From positions 310,001-374,000 of the forward strand of contig NZ_JBGCCH010000005.1 of NCBI RefSeq assembly GCF_041261205.1: a DNA stretch of 64,000 bases. The letters run 5' to 3'. Positions 1-7,383 of the stretch are shown here, in pieces. Each line of letters begins with the position of its first letter. The first letter of the stretch is position 1. The notes below the pieces were generated by a model. That model worked only from the letters and a program-made list of their open reading frames with translations. It searched no databases and was not told the origin of the DNA. The position numbers were made by a program, and so were the translations under genes. Origin of the DNA: Catenulispora sp. MAP5-51 (GTDB lineage Bacteria; Actinomycetota; Actinomycetes; Streptomycetales; Catenulisporaceae).

Positions 1-651
1 ATCGGTGCCTTCATGCGCCAGGCTGGCGGCTCGGTGGTCTCCGCCGACGGCAAGACCGTCACCGCCGACTCCCCGCAGAACCTGCAGGCCCTGGACTACC
101 TGCAGAAGCTGGGCAAGGAGGGCGCGCTGAAGTTCCCCAAGCAGGTCGACACCGGCTGGGGCGGCGAGGCCCTGGGCAAGGGCAAGGCCGCGATGACGAT
201 CGAGGGCAACTGGATCGTCGGCTCGATGCAGAAGGACTACCCGAACGTGCACTACAAGGTCGTCCCGCTGCCCGCGGGCCCGGCCGGGAACGCCACGCTG
301 TCCTTCACCAACTGCTGGGGCGTCGCGCAGAAGAGCGCGCACCAGGCCGCCGCGGTCGACTTCGTCGACTACCTGACGACCGTCGACCAGCAGATGAGCT
401 TCGCCAAGGCCTTCGGTGTGATGCCCTCGCGGCAGGCCGCCAAGACCCAGTTCACCACGCAGTTCCCGGACCAGGCGGCGTTCGTGACCGGGGCGGACAA
501 CGCCTTCGGCCCGGTCGGCTTCCCCGGCTTCGACGCGGTGCAGAAGGACTTCGACGCCAAGATCCAGGGTCTGTCCGACGGTTCCTCGGACCCGAAGAGC
601 ATGCTGTCCAGCCTGCAGAAGAACGCCTCTGACGCGCTGAGCAACAACTAG
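1..651 (+). CDS. Sugar ABC transporter substrate-binding protein, C-terminal part
   Basis: The frame is open from the first base, so the start lies outside the window; 216 residues are visible. The sequence has the typical C-terminal lobe of family 1 (MalE-type) solute-binding proteins: a segment W-G-G-E-A-L-G-K-G-K-A-A-M followed by G-N-W-I-V, then a PLPAGP stretch and a TNCWG block, all usual around the hinge and ligand pocket. It would sit outside the cytoplasmic membrane, probably as a lipoprotein, and deliver a sugar to the two permeases that follow after 20 bp. The sugar cannot be read from this fragment. No ATPase gene follows; in actinomycetes such importers often share a distant MsiK-type ATPase (known of the family). 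Confidence 0.9.
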   Translation: MGAFMRQAGGSVVSADGKTVTADSPQNLQALDYLQKLGKEGALKFPKQVDTGWGGEALGKGKAAMTIEGNWIVGSMQKDYPNVHYKVVPLPAGPAGNATLSFTNCWGVAQKSAHQAAAVDFVDYLTTVDQQMSFAKAFGVMPSRQAAKTQFTTQFPDQAAFVTGADNAFGPVGFPGFDAVQKDFDAKIQGLSDGSSDPKSMLSSLQKNASDALSNN

Positions 652-671
652 GCGAAAGGACTTCCGGGAAG

Positions 672-1685
672 ATGAGCAGAACAAGATCGCAGGAGGACCG
701 GCGTCAAGCCCTCGCCGGATGGCTCTTCGTCTCGCCGGCGTTGCTCGGCCTGATCGTCTTCCTGGTGGTCCCGATCGTGCTGGCGCTCTACGTCAGCTTC
801 ACGAACTGGGACGGCCTGTCCAACCCGCTCGGCGGCGACGTCAAGTGGGTTGGACTGCACAACTACCAGCAGCTGCTCACCCACGACGGCCTGACCCGGA
901 CCACTTTCGCCGGGGCGCTGCGCAACAACTTCTGGTTCGTGCTGTTCGTGGTGCCGACCCAGACCGCGCTCGCGCTGTGGCTGGCCGTCTTGGTCAACAA
1001 CAAGTTCCTGCGCGGTCGCGGCTTCTTCCGGACCGCGTTCTACTTCCCGTCGATCACCTCCAGCATCGCGATCACCCTGGTCTTCCTGTTCCTGTTCCAG
1101 GGCGGCGGCGCGGTGAACGGGATCCTGAACTGGTTCGGTATCAAGGGCCCCAACTGGCTGGCCGACAGCCGCGGGGTCGTGCACGTCTGGCTCAGCGGCA
1201 TCGGAGTGACCAAACCGCCGGGCTGGACCCAGCACACGGTGATGGGCCAGTCATTGTGGGACTGGTTCAGCGGGCCGTCGATCGCGATGATGGTGATCAT
1301 CATCCTGGTGATCTGGACGACCTCCGGCACCTTCATGCTGATGTTCCTCGCGGCGCTGCAGAACGTGAACGACGACCTGTACGAGGCCGGCGAGCTCGAC
1401 GGCGCCGGCGCCTGGCAGCGCTTCCGCTACATAACCCTGCCGAGCCTGCGGCCCACGCTGCTGCTGGTGCTCACCCTCGGACTGATCGGCACCTGGCAGG
1501 TCTTCGACCAGATCTACCTGACCGGCAACAACCCGGCGACCCGCACCCCGGCGTACATGTCCTTCGACCAGAGCTTCCAGAACAACCACTTCGGCATCGG
1601 ATCGGCGATCGCGTTCCTGCTGTTCGCGCTGATCATGGGCCTGACGTTGCTGCAGCGGCGCGTCCTCCCGGAGGAGATCGACTGA
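672..1685 (+). CDS. Sugar ABC transporter permease, MalF type
   Basis: This 337-residue membrane protein begins with a short basic segment and then a first transmembrane helix at about residues 16-42. The EAA loop that docks on the ATPase is visible around residues 236-262, with E-A-G at 238-240, D-G-A-G after it and P-S-L-R-P near its end. A polar extracellular stretch of about 50 residues (roughly 155-205) is rather long. The gene sits 20 bp after the binding protein, and its stop overlaps the next start by one base (TGATG), so the pair is almost certainly translated together. It forms the channel with the next gene; substrate unknown. Confidence 0.9.
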   Translation: MSRTRSQEDRRQALAGWLFVSPALLGLIVFLVVPIVLALYVSFTNWDGLSNPLGGDVKWVGLHNYQQLLTHDGLTRTTFAGALRNNFWFVLFVVPTQTALALWLAVLVNNKFLRGRGFFRTAFYFPSITSSIAITLVFLFLFQGGGAVNGILNWFGIKGPNWLADSRGVVHVWLSGIGVTKPPGWTQHTVMGQSLWDWFSGPSIAMMVIIILVIWTTSGTFMLMFLAALQNVNDDLYEAGELDGAGAWQRFRYITLPSLRPTLLLVLTLGLIGTWQVFDQIYLTGNNPATRTPAYMSFDQSFQNNHFGIGSAIAFLLFALIMGLTLLQRRVLPEEID

Positions 1686-2548
1686 TGGCCGAAGTCCGCG
1701 AGCGCCGCTCCCCGTCCCGGCGCGCCCTGATGTACGGCGCGCTGGTCCTGTTCGCGCTGCTGTTCCTCGGGCCGTTCGTGATCCAGATCGCGACCTCGTT
1801 CAAGACCGACCCGGACGCCACCAACCATCCGCTGAACGTGGTCCCGCACCCGGTGACCATGGAGGCGTGGAAGCGGATCTTCGGCTACAGCTCCGACCAG
1901 CCGGTGCCCTTCGGCACCTGGCTGCGCAACAGCATCATCGTGGCCACCTCGATCACCCTGCTGCGGGTCCTGCTGGACAGCCTGGCCGGCTACGCCCTGG
2001 CCCGGCTGCGCTTCCCGGGCCGGCGCGCGGTGTTCCTGCTGATCCTGGGCACGCTGGCGGTCCCGAACGTGGTGCTGCTGATCCCGCGCTTCCTGGTCCT
2101 GAAGGAACTGAGCCTGTACAACTCCTACGCGGGCATGATCCTGCCGATCGCCATGGACGCCGCCGGCATCTTCCTGATGCGCGGGTTCTTCATGCAGGTG
2201 CCGCTGTCGATCGAGGAGGCCGCGCGCATCGACGGCGCCGGGGCCCTGCGCACGTGGTGGGACATCGCGATGCCGCTGGTGAAGCCCGGGCTGATCACGC
2301 TGACCATCCTGTCGTTCCAGGGCTCGTGGAACGAGTTCAGCTTCTTCCTGGTCGCCACCTCCGACCCGAAGTACGACACCCTGACCACCGGTCTGGCGAA
2401 GTTCAGCGGCGGCTCGCTCGGCGCCGGGAACCAGTTCCCGGTCACGCTCGGCGCGGCGCTGCTGTCGACCATCCCGGTGGCGATCCTGTTCTTCGTCTTC
2501 CAGCGGCAGATCGTGCGGAGCCAGATGGGATCCGGGGTCAAGGGGTAG
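1685..2548 (+). CDS. Sugar ABC transporter permease, MalG type
   Basis: I place the start at the ATG that overlaps the stop of the preceding permease (TGATG); longer upstream frames would run across that gene. The product is 287 residues with helices at about 15-35, 85-105, 115-135, 150-170 and near the C-terminus. The EAA loop is at residues 176-202 (E-E-A-A-R-I-D-G-A-G), as in MalG-like carbohydrate permeases. It pairs with the upstream MalF-type subunit. The operon seems to end here, since the next gene belongs to another family. Confidence 0.92.
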   Translation: MAEVRERRSPSRRALMYGALVLFALLFLGPFVIQIATSFKTDPDATNHPLNVVPHPVTMEAWKRIFGYSSDQPVPFGTWLRNSIIVATSITLLRVLLDSLAGYALARLRFPGRRAVFLLILGTLAVPNVVLLIPRFLVLKELSLYNSYAGMILPIAMDAAGIFLMRGFFMQVPLSIEEAARIDGAGALRTWWDIAMPLVKPGLITLTILSFQGSWNEFSFFLVATSDPKYDTLTTGLAKFSGGSLGAGNQFPVTLGAALLSTIPVAILFFVFQRQIVRSQMGSGVKG

Positions 2549-2602
2549 TGCCATGTCCGATGTCCGCCAGTTTCACCGCTCGCGGTCCGCGACAATCTGC
2601 CC

Positions 2603-3265
2603 ATGATCACGAACTCGCCGGGGATCCGCGTCAAGCATCGCGGCGCCCTTCCGCAGGTCCACCCGACCGCCTACGTCGCGCCGACCGCGACCCTCGTCGG
2701 CGATGTGCGGATCGGCCCGCATGCCCGGGTGATGTACGGCGCGGTCCTCGACGCCGAAGGCGCGTTCATCGAGGTCGGCGAGGCGACGGTGGTGTGTGAG
2801 AACGCGGTCCTGCGGGCTTCGGCGGTCGCCGGCGACCAGCCGGTCGTGCTCGGCGACCACGTGTTCGTCGGCCCGCACGCCACCTTGCTGGGATGTGCCG
2901 TCGAGCGTTGTTCCTATGTGGCCACCTCGGCCAGTGTCTTGCAGGAGGCGCGCGTGGGGGCCGGCAGTGTGGTCGCCGTCGCCGCTCTTGTCCATGCCCG
3001 CGCTGTTCTCCCGGAGGAGTTCTTCGTACCCCCGCACATGCTGGCCCTCGGGGATCCGCTCCGGTTGCTGGCCCCGGGAGACCCCGCAGTGCCCCAGGCC
3101 ATCAGCCAGGTGGGTTTCGCCGGGGTGGCCTTCGGCATCGATCCGTCCGGGGGTGACCGCATGGCGCGCTACGAGAAGATCACCGAGGTGCGGGTGAACG
3201 AGTTCGCCGCGCACCGTGACGACGAGGTCGTGACCTCTCCCGAGACCGAGGCGGCGGCCGGATAA
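2603..3265 (+). CDS. Gamma-carbonic-anhydrase-like hexapeptide-repeat protein
   Basis: The 220-residue protein shows the imperfect hexapeptide repeats of a left-handed beta-helix (V-H-P-T-A-Y-V-A-P-T-A, I-G-P-H-A-R, V-G-P-H-A-T) over residues 18-140, followed by a C-terminal helical tail. This matches the gamma-carbonic anhydrase / PaaY-like family, which form trimers. Active members use three zinc-binding histidines. Here one histidine lies in the V-G-P-H-A block, but the partner positions appear to carry other residues (C-E-N-A-V and L-L-G-C). I therefore doubt that it is an active carbonic anhydrase. It starts 54 bp after the permease and may be read from the same message or its own promoter; there is no clear Shine-Dalgarno sequence. 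Confidence 0.8.
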   Translation: MITNSPGIRVKHRGALPQVHPTAYVAPTATLVGDVRIGPHARVMYGAVLDAEGAFIEVGEATVVCENAVLRASAVAGDQPVVLGDHVFVGPHATLLGCAVERCSYVATSASVLQEARVGAGSVVAVAALVHARAVLPEEFFVPPHMLALGDPLRLLAPGDPAVPQAISQVGFAGVAFGIDPSGGDRMARYEKITEVRVNEFAAHRDDEVVTSPETEAAAG

Positions 3266-3267
3266 CG

Positions 3268-3283
3268 CACGTCCGAGGACGTG
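3268..3283 (+). terminator. Short stem-loop after the hexapeptide-repeat gene
   Basis: CACGTCC and GGACGTG form a GC-rich inverted repeat right after the stop codon. There is no T-run, so it could be a weak terminator or mRNA-stabilising hairpin. Confidence 0.4.
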
Positions 3284-3646
3284 GTACCGGATTCGAACCG
3301 ATTTATACCAGAAGTACCGGCCACCTGCGCACCGGGAGAGGAGCGCGGATCCTCACCGGAGATCGCACCCCGGCGAGAATAAGACTATTGAGTTGGTCGC
3401 CCCCGGTCGCCGCGCGGCGGGAACAACCCCAACGGTAGCGGGCCGTTCGGGGCGGCGGCGAGTGGTTTATATCGCCCCGCAGTCTGGCGCTGTATATGAG
3501 AGTTCGAATATAGTCCCGCTTGCCTCCTTCAACGCCGGGCTCGACCCGCGCGCGGTTAGCTCATGGCACGGAACCGGCATCGCCGGCTAGTCACCGGCAT
3601 GGCCGGTCGCACCGTCATTCGTCATGTCAACCGTAAGGAGGATCCG
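3284..3646. other. Long non-coding leader before the Cys-rich gene
   Basis: No convincing gene is seen here. The stretch is richer in A and T than its surroundings (for example ATTTATACC near 3299 and the TATATGAGAG and GAATATAG runs near 3492-3512). It probably holds the promoter region of the trio that follows. It ends with a strong ribosome-binding site, AAGGAGG at 3635-3641, six bases before the ATG. A GGATTCGAACC motif near 3290 resembles a tRNA T-arm read on the minus strand, but no cloverleaf forms around it. Confidence 0.5.
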
Positions 3647-4060
3647 ATGACCGCTGTCTATGGCGAGGCCTCGTGGTTCTGCTGCGGCGCCGCCTGGGGC
3701 CCGTGCGGGTCCGCGGGCGGAGGCGCCTGCGGCACCTGTTCGTCCAGCAAGCACCAGCATGCCTGGCCCACCGTCTCCTCGGCCTGCACCAGCATCACCG
3801 ACCCCGGCGCGTGCGGCGTCAGCCTGACCGCGCGCGGCTGCGGGTTCGTGCACTACATCACCAACCAGTGCAACAGCAAGGAAGTGAGCTGCGCGATCGC
3901 CGACTGCGGGCCGAACGTCCACCAGTTCTGCGGCGAGAAGACCTGCTGCGGCTCGGCGTGCGGCACCAACCGTCTGATCGACCTGACCCCGTCGGCGTAC
4001 AGCGCCATCGCCAGCCTGTCCAGCGGTCTGATCCCGGTCAAGATCGACGTCGTCGCGTAG
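3647..4060 (+). CDS. Cysteine-rich double-psi beta-barrel-like protein without signal peptide
   Basis: The ATG at 3647 follows an ideal AAGGAGG at the right distance, so I prefer it to upstream in-frame starts. The 137-residue product holds 15 cysteines, including C-C, C-C-G-S-A-C and several C-x-x-C-like spacings. The C-terminal half reads like an RlpA/expansin double-psi beta-barrel: D-C-G-P-N, then N-R-L-I-D-L-T-P-S-A-Y and I-A-S-L-S-S-G. In that family this part carries the D-x-G-P and R/I-D-L-S motifs. So many cysteines suggest a disulfide-rich exported protein, yet no Sec or Tat signal is visible. The next gene, 13 bp on, has a Tat signal, and the third is MauE-like. Export with the Tat partner is my inference. 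Family placement is moderately sure; function unknown. Confidence 0.7.
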   Translation: MTAVYGEASWFCCGAAWGPCGSAGGGACGTCSSSKHQHAWPTVSSACTSITDPGACGVSLTARGCGFVHYITNQCNSKEVSCAIADCGPNVHQFCGEKTCCGSACGTNRLIDLTPSAYSAIASLSSGLIPVKIDVVA

Positions 4061-4073
4061 GGAGGGAGGCACC

Positions 4074-4676
4074 ATGAGCACACAAGTGGACCGCCGCCGG
4101 TTCCTCACCAGCGCGGCGCTGGGCGGAGCCACGATCGTCGGGGCGACCGCGCTGGGCTCGCTGGCGCCGGAGGCCGCGTTCGGGGCCAGTGCCCCGGCCG
4201 TCGGGCCGGGCGATCTCGACCCGGACTTCGCCGAGGGCCGGATCACCTCGATCAGCGGCTCGCTGATCGTGGCCGCCGGCTCCGACGGCACGCTGAACGC
4301 CATCCAGACCACCAGCGGGACCAGCGTGTGGAAGCTGGCCCCGACCACCCTGTCCGCGGTGCGGGCCGGCGACGGCCTGTACGCGCGCGGCGTCCGGATG
4401 CCCGACGGCAGCCTGGCCGCCGACGCGCTGTGGGTGAACATCGTGAGCCTGGACGCGCACGTCGCGGACCTGGCCTCGGACCACCTGGACCTGGACCACC
4501 ACACCAGCAAGATCAAGGCCCACGTGGTATCCGGCGTCAGCGCCGCGGTCTACAACGGCACACCGCCGGTCACGGACCTGTCGCACGTCCCGGTCGGCGG
4601 GCACGTGCACGTCGTCGGGGCCTGGCGCCCGGACACCTCGGAGATCGACATCTCGACGGTCTACGCGAAGGTCTGA
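4074..4676 (+). CDS. Tat-exported protein of unknown function
   Basis: The 200-residue product opens with a twin-arginine signal (R-R-R-F-L at residues 7-11), a hydrophobic stretch and an A-F-G-A cleavage region near 37. The mature part is beta-rich and reads R-I-T-S-I-S-G-S-L-I-V near 57-67 and P-V-G-G-H-V-H-V-V-G-A-W, which recalls small beta-barrel proteins that bind or shield something; no family is certain. GGGAGGGAGGC precedes the ATG. It lies between the Cys-rich gene and the MauE-like gene, with 13 bp to the first, so it is in the same operon. Its last codons and stop are part of an 18-bp tandem repeat that continues downstream. Confidence 0.75.
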   Translation: MSTQVDRRRFLTSAALGGATIVGATALGSLAPEAAFGASAPAVGPGDLDPDFAEGRITSISGSLIVAAGSDGTLNAIQTTSGTSVWKLAPTTLSAVRAGDGLYARGVRMPDGSLAADALWVNIVSLDAHVADLASDHLDLDHHTSKIKAHVVSGVSAAVYNGTPPVTDLSHVPVGGHVHVVGAWRPDTSEIDISTVYAKV

Positions 4677-4742
4677 CCCGACGCGAAGGTCTGACCCGGC
4701 ATGAAGATCTGACTCGCGCGAAGGTCTGACAGGTCTGACTCG
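4663..4742 (+). repeat. 18-bp tandem repeat at the end of the Tat-protein gene
   Basis: The unit ACGCGAAGGTCTGACCCG occurs perfectly at 4663-4680 and 4681-4698. It is followed by a diverged copy at 4699-4716 and two shortened copies to 4742. The first unit contains the stop codon of the upstream gene, so each repeat carries a copy of that gene's end. It looks like slipped-strand duplication that is decaying. Confidence 0.85.
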
Positions 4743-4817
4743 ACCACGGGCCGCCGGCGGCGCGGATGCGGTGTGGCACCCCGCTCCGCCGGCGGCCCCG
4801 GCACCGAAGGAGTTCCC

Positions 4818-5636
4818 ATGACGTGGCTCGCCCAGGCGCAGCCGCTGTTCCTGGCCGGCGTGTTCGGCTGGTCCGGCACGTCCAAGACCCTCGGCGGCGA
4901 CCCCGGCGGCCGCGTCGCCGGCACCGCCCTGCACCGCCTGCTCGGCGGACGGCTCGCCCCGCCGGCGTACTTCCTGCTCGGCGTCACGGAGATCGCGCTC
5001 GCGGTCAGCCTCGCCGTCGAGCCGGGCCGCGCGAGCACGCTGTCCGCGGCCGTCCTGTCCGGCGGCTTCCTCGTCTACCTCGGCTACGCCGCGGTCGCGA
5101 CACCGCAGGCGTCCTGCGGCTGCCTCGGCAAGCGGAAGGTGCGGCAGTCGTGGCGCGGCTTCGCCCGGGCCGGGCTGTTGCTGGCGGCGGCGATCGTGGC
5201 CGCCTCTGTCGGGGCAACCTCGATCGGGGCGCCGGCCTGGTGGCACCGGCCGCCGTCGGCCGGAACGATCCTGCTGCTCCTGGCGGAGACCGCGCTGTTC
5301 ATCACCTTGTCCGCCGAACTCGACACCCTGTGGCTGTACCCGCTGCGGCGCCTGCGCGTGCGGGTCAGGCATCCGCTGGCCGGGGCACCGGACGTGGTCC
5401 CGCTGCAGGCGACGGTCCGCACCCTGGTGCGCAGCGTCGCGTGGCGCGAGACCTCGCACATGGTGGTCTCCGACATCCTCGAACACTGGGACGCCGACGG
5501 CCACCGCATCCTGGTGTACAGCGCCCGCACGCCGGAGGGCGGCGCCACCGCGCTGTTCGCCGTCCCGCTCGACGGGGACGCGGACGCCATCCGCTTCACG
5601 CTGGTCGACGACCAGGAGGTGGTCGCCATCGCGTGA
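4818..5636 (+). CDS. MauE/DoxX-family membrane protein
   Basis: I start at the ATG at 4818 because GAAGGAG ends five bases before it. The product has 272 residues. The first 130 form four hydrophobic segments with F-x-W-S-G-x-S-K near the start and A-S-C-G-C-L-G at 98-104, the hallmark of MauE-like proteins. MauE is needed for maturation of methylamine dehydrogenase and is thought to act on thiol or disulfide chemistry (known of the family). Residues from about 145 to the end form a further membrane segment and a cytoplasmic-looking tail not typical of MauE. No methylamine dehydrogenase genes are nearby. The obvious client is the 15-cysteine protein two genes upstream (inference). Confidence 0.75.
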   Translation: MTWLAQAQPLFLAGVFGWSGTSKTLGGDPGGRVAGTALHRLLGGRLAPPAYFLLGVTEIALAVSLAVEPGRASTLSAAVLSGGFLVYLGYAAVATPQASCGCLGKRKVRQSWRGFARAGLLLAAAIVAASVGATSIGAPAWWHRPPSAGTILLLLAETALFITLSAELDTLWLYPLRRLRVRVRHPLAGAPDVVPLQATVRTLVRSVAWRETSHMVVSDILEHWDADGHRILVYSARTPEGGATALFAVPLDGDADAIRFTLVDDQEVVAIA

Positions 5637-5937
5637 GGGCCGCGGGGACGACGGACGGCCGGTGCCGGGGCTGGGGCCGGCGCCGGGCCGTCATCGTTGT
5701 CGCTGGTGTTGGCGTTGTCGCGAGTCTTGCCTTGTCTTGTCTTGTCTTGTCTGCCCATAAGTAATGTCGCTGGTGTTGCCGATGTTATGGCTGTCACTTC
5801 CGGGTACAGGGTGTGATGGCGCAATCGAATGGTATGTATCGCCTTCCACGTCCAGAATCGGTTGAAATCGTCGAAGAGGCTGGAACAATGGGATGCCGGG
5901 TAACCAGCGTCCCTGAGCGACTTCGAGGAGGACTCCA
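5637..5937. other. Non-coding gap with simple repeats
   Basis: No gene is visible. The gap holds a CTTGT repeat, two copies of GTCGCTGGTGTTG (near 5699 and 5765) and, at its end, the GAGGAG ribosome-binding site of the next gene. Confidence 0.5.
5731..5752 (+). repeat. Simple repeat (CTTGT)4
   Basis: Four perfect CTTGT units plus CT, an odd low-complexity tract for this genome. Confidence 0.9.
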
Positions 5938-6462
5938 GTGACAGCGGCGAACGGCCAGTATCTTCCCGGACCCGGCACCGGCCGAAGCACCTTCGAGGTG
6001 GCCTTCGACCTGAAGCCCGAGGCCCCGAACTGGCCGCCGGTCCCCGTGGAGCGCCTGTGGGGCGAGAAGACCACGGTCGAGTTCGAGATGCGCCTGCTGA
6101 ACGTCCCCTTCTTCGCCCGCGGCGTCGCCTACGGAGACCTGGTCCACGTCCGCCCCGACCAGGAGCGCAGAGAGCTGGTCTTCGAACGCCTCAACGGCGA
6201 ATCCGGCCACTCCACCCTCCGCATCACCGTCCTCGACCAGCGCGCCGGCCGCGACGTCCAGACCCGCCTGCGAGCAGCGGGCTGCTCCTGGGAGACCGCC
6301 GCACAGTTCTCTGCCCTCCTGGCCGTGGACGTCCCCGCCGACGGCGACTACCGCGCACTGCGCGACTGGCTGGTGGCCCGCCGCAGCGAGGGGACGATCG
6401 AGTTCCAGGAGAGCGCGATCTCCGCCCGGCATCTGGAGCAGGTACCTGATTTTCCCGCGTGA
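5938..6462 (+). CDS. DUF4265 domain-containing protein
   Basis: This 174-residue soluble protein starts with GTG, eight bases after GAGGAG. It matches the DUF4265 pattern: W-P-P-V-x-x-E-R-L-W-G near residue 31, V-P-F-F-A-R-G-V-A-Y-G-D near 56, then S-T-L-R-I near the middle. It ends with an alpha/beta C-terminal half. The role of this family is unknown; members are often found near immunity or toxin genes, but nothing of that kind is adjacent here. It seems to be transcribed alone. Confidence 0.85.
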   Translation: MTAANGQYLPGPGTGRSTFEVAFDLKPEAPNWPPVPVERLWGEKTTVEFEMRLLNVPFFARGVAYGDLVHVRPDQERRELVFERLNGESGHSTLRITVLDQRAGRDVQTRLRAAGCSWETAAQFSALLAVDVPADGDYRALRDWLVARRSEGTIEFQESAISARHLEQVPDFPA

Positions 6463-6489
6463 CGGCGGTGGCGGACGACGGTAGGGTGC

Positions 6490-6610
6490 GGGACGCTGCG
6501 CGATTCGAACGCGCGGAGGAGTCCCGGGCTTGCACTCGCCCTCACCCCTCAACCCCGGCCGCGTAGTGCTCCACGACCTGGGCGCAATGGGCCGCTCTGC
6601 CAAGCATCCC
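6490..6610 (-). other. tRNA-like element, non-canonical or pseudogene
   Basis: On the minus strand the element begins GGGATGCT and ends AGCGTCCC, which pair as an 8-bp acceptor stem with one G-T pair. Next to the 3' strand is a perfect T-arm, GCGCG-TTCGAAT-CGCGC. Next to the 5' strand is TGGCAGAGCGG, which fits a tRNA D-arm. The 3' base after the stem is G, as in Ser and Sec tRNAs, followed by CA rather than CCA. At 121 nt it is longer than any ordinary class II tRNA. I could not fold a normal anticodon arm; the middle gives a 7-bp stem with two G-T pairs around GAGCACTA and another CCGGG/CCCGG stem. It may be a tRNA relic, a tRNA with an insertion, or an unusual tRNA. Confidence 0.4.
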
Positions 6611-6689
6611 GCGTGGCCGGGGCCAGCGTAGCCGGGTGGTCGGGGGGAACGCCCGTGGGTTTCGGGGGATGACGGCTCTCGGGGGAGAA

Positions 6690-6989
6690 GTGAGTCAGGA
6701 ATCTTATGCGCGTGCGGCACGGCTGGTCTACATCGTCCGCCACCCGATCGACGGCCCCGGACGGGCCCTGATCCAGGCCCACCGGCGTGCGGCGGCTGCC
6801 GTCGCCACGCATCCCGACGATGACGATGACGACGCCGCCGTCCGCGAGGCGCTGCGATCGGTGATCAAAGAGCTCGACCACTGGCGTTCGGGCTGGAGCC
6901 TGCGCGGGCCGCGCCTGACGCCGGCCGGCGTGACCAGATGCTGTTCCACCCCATCGACGCTGAGGACGCCACCTCGCGGATCATGGTGA
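6690..6989 (+). pseudogene. Possible decayed regulatory gene fragment
   Basis: A GTG at 6690 preceded by GGGGAG opens a frame of about 99 residues. It begins S-Q-E-S-Y-A-R-A-A-R-L-V-Y-I-V and continues with an A-H-R-R-A-A-A-A helix, a run of aspartates and a W-R-S-G-W segment. After about residue 80 the frame becomes unlike a protein (serine- and proline-rich). The +1 neighbouring frame from 6938 continues with more natural composition. This looks like a frameshifted remnant; I cannot assign a family with confidence. Confidence 0.3.
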
Positions 6990-7383
6990 ACCCCGTCCCC
7001 GCATCGGATCCGGCGGGACCGGGCGCCATCCGGCTTCTGGACTCCACGGCCTTCAACGCCGACCCGATCCTGCTGCCGCCGACCGTGTCGGACGTCCAGA
7101 CCGGCCCGCTGGACACCCCCTCCGAGGGGTGGCAAGTGTGCAGTGTCCGACCGTGTAGGCAAACGGACGGAAGCTGCGGTCGCTACGGAACAGCACTGTT
7201 CCCGGTGCCGGCAGATCGGCAGCGTTCAGCCATGTCCGGGTCATGCGATACAGCCTGTCGATCATGCGCGTCGGGCGTCAACCACCGGTGTACGCCGAAC
7301 CGGGCCGACCGCCGAACCGGGCCGACCGCCGCACCCGAAGACGCGACGGCCGGCTCAACCCACACCACAGTCAGCGAATCAGC
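6990..7383. other. Non-coding stretch with a 17-bp direct repeat
   Basis: Apart from the possible continuation of the decayed gene, no gene is supported. GCCGAACCGGGCCGACC occurs twice back to back at 7294-7327. The stretch separates the remnant from the 3' end of the minus-strand secreted protein gene. Confidence 0.45.

Noticed and set aside
3287-3315. tRNA T-arm-like GGATTCGAACC in the leader of the Cys-rich gene
   Set aside because: No acceptor or D-arm can be built around it; a short chance match.
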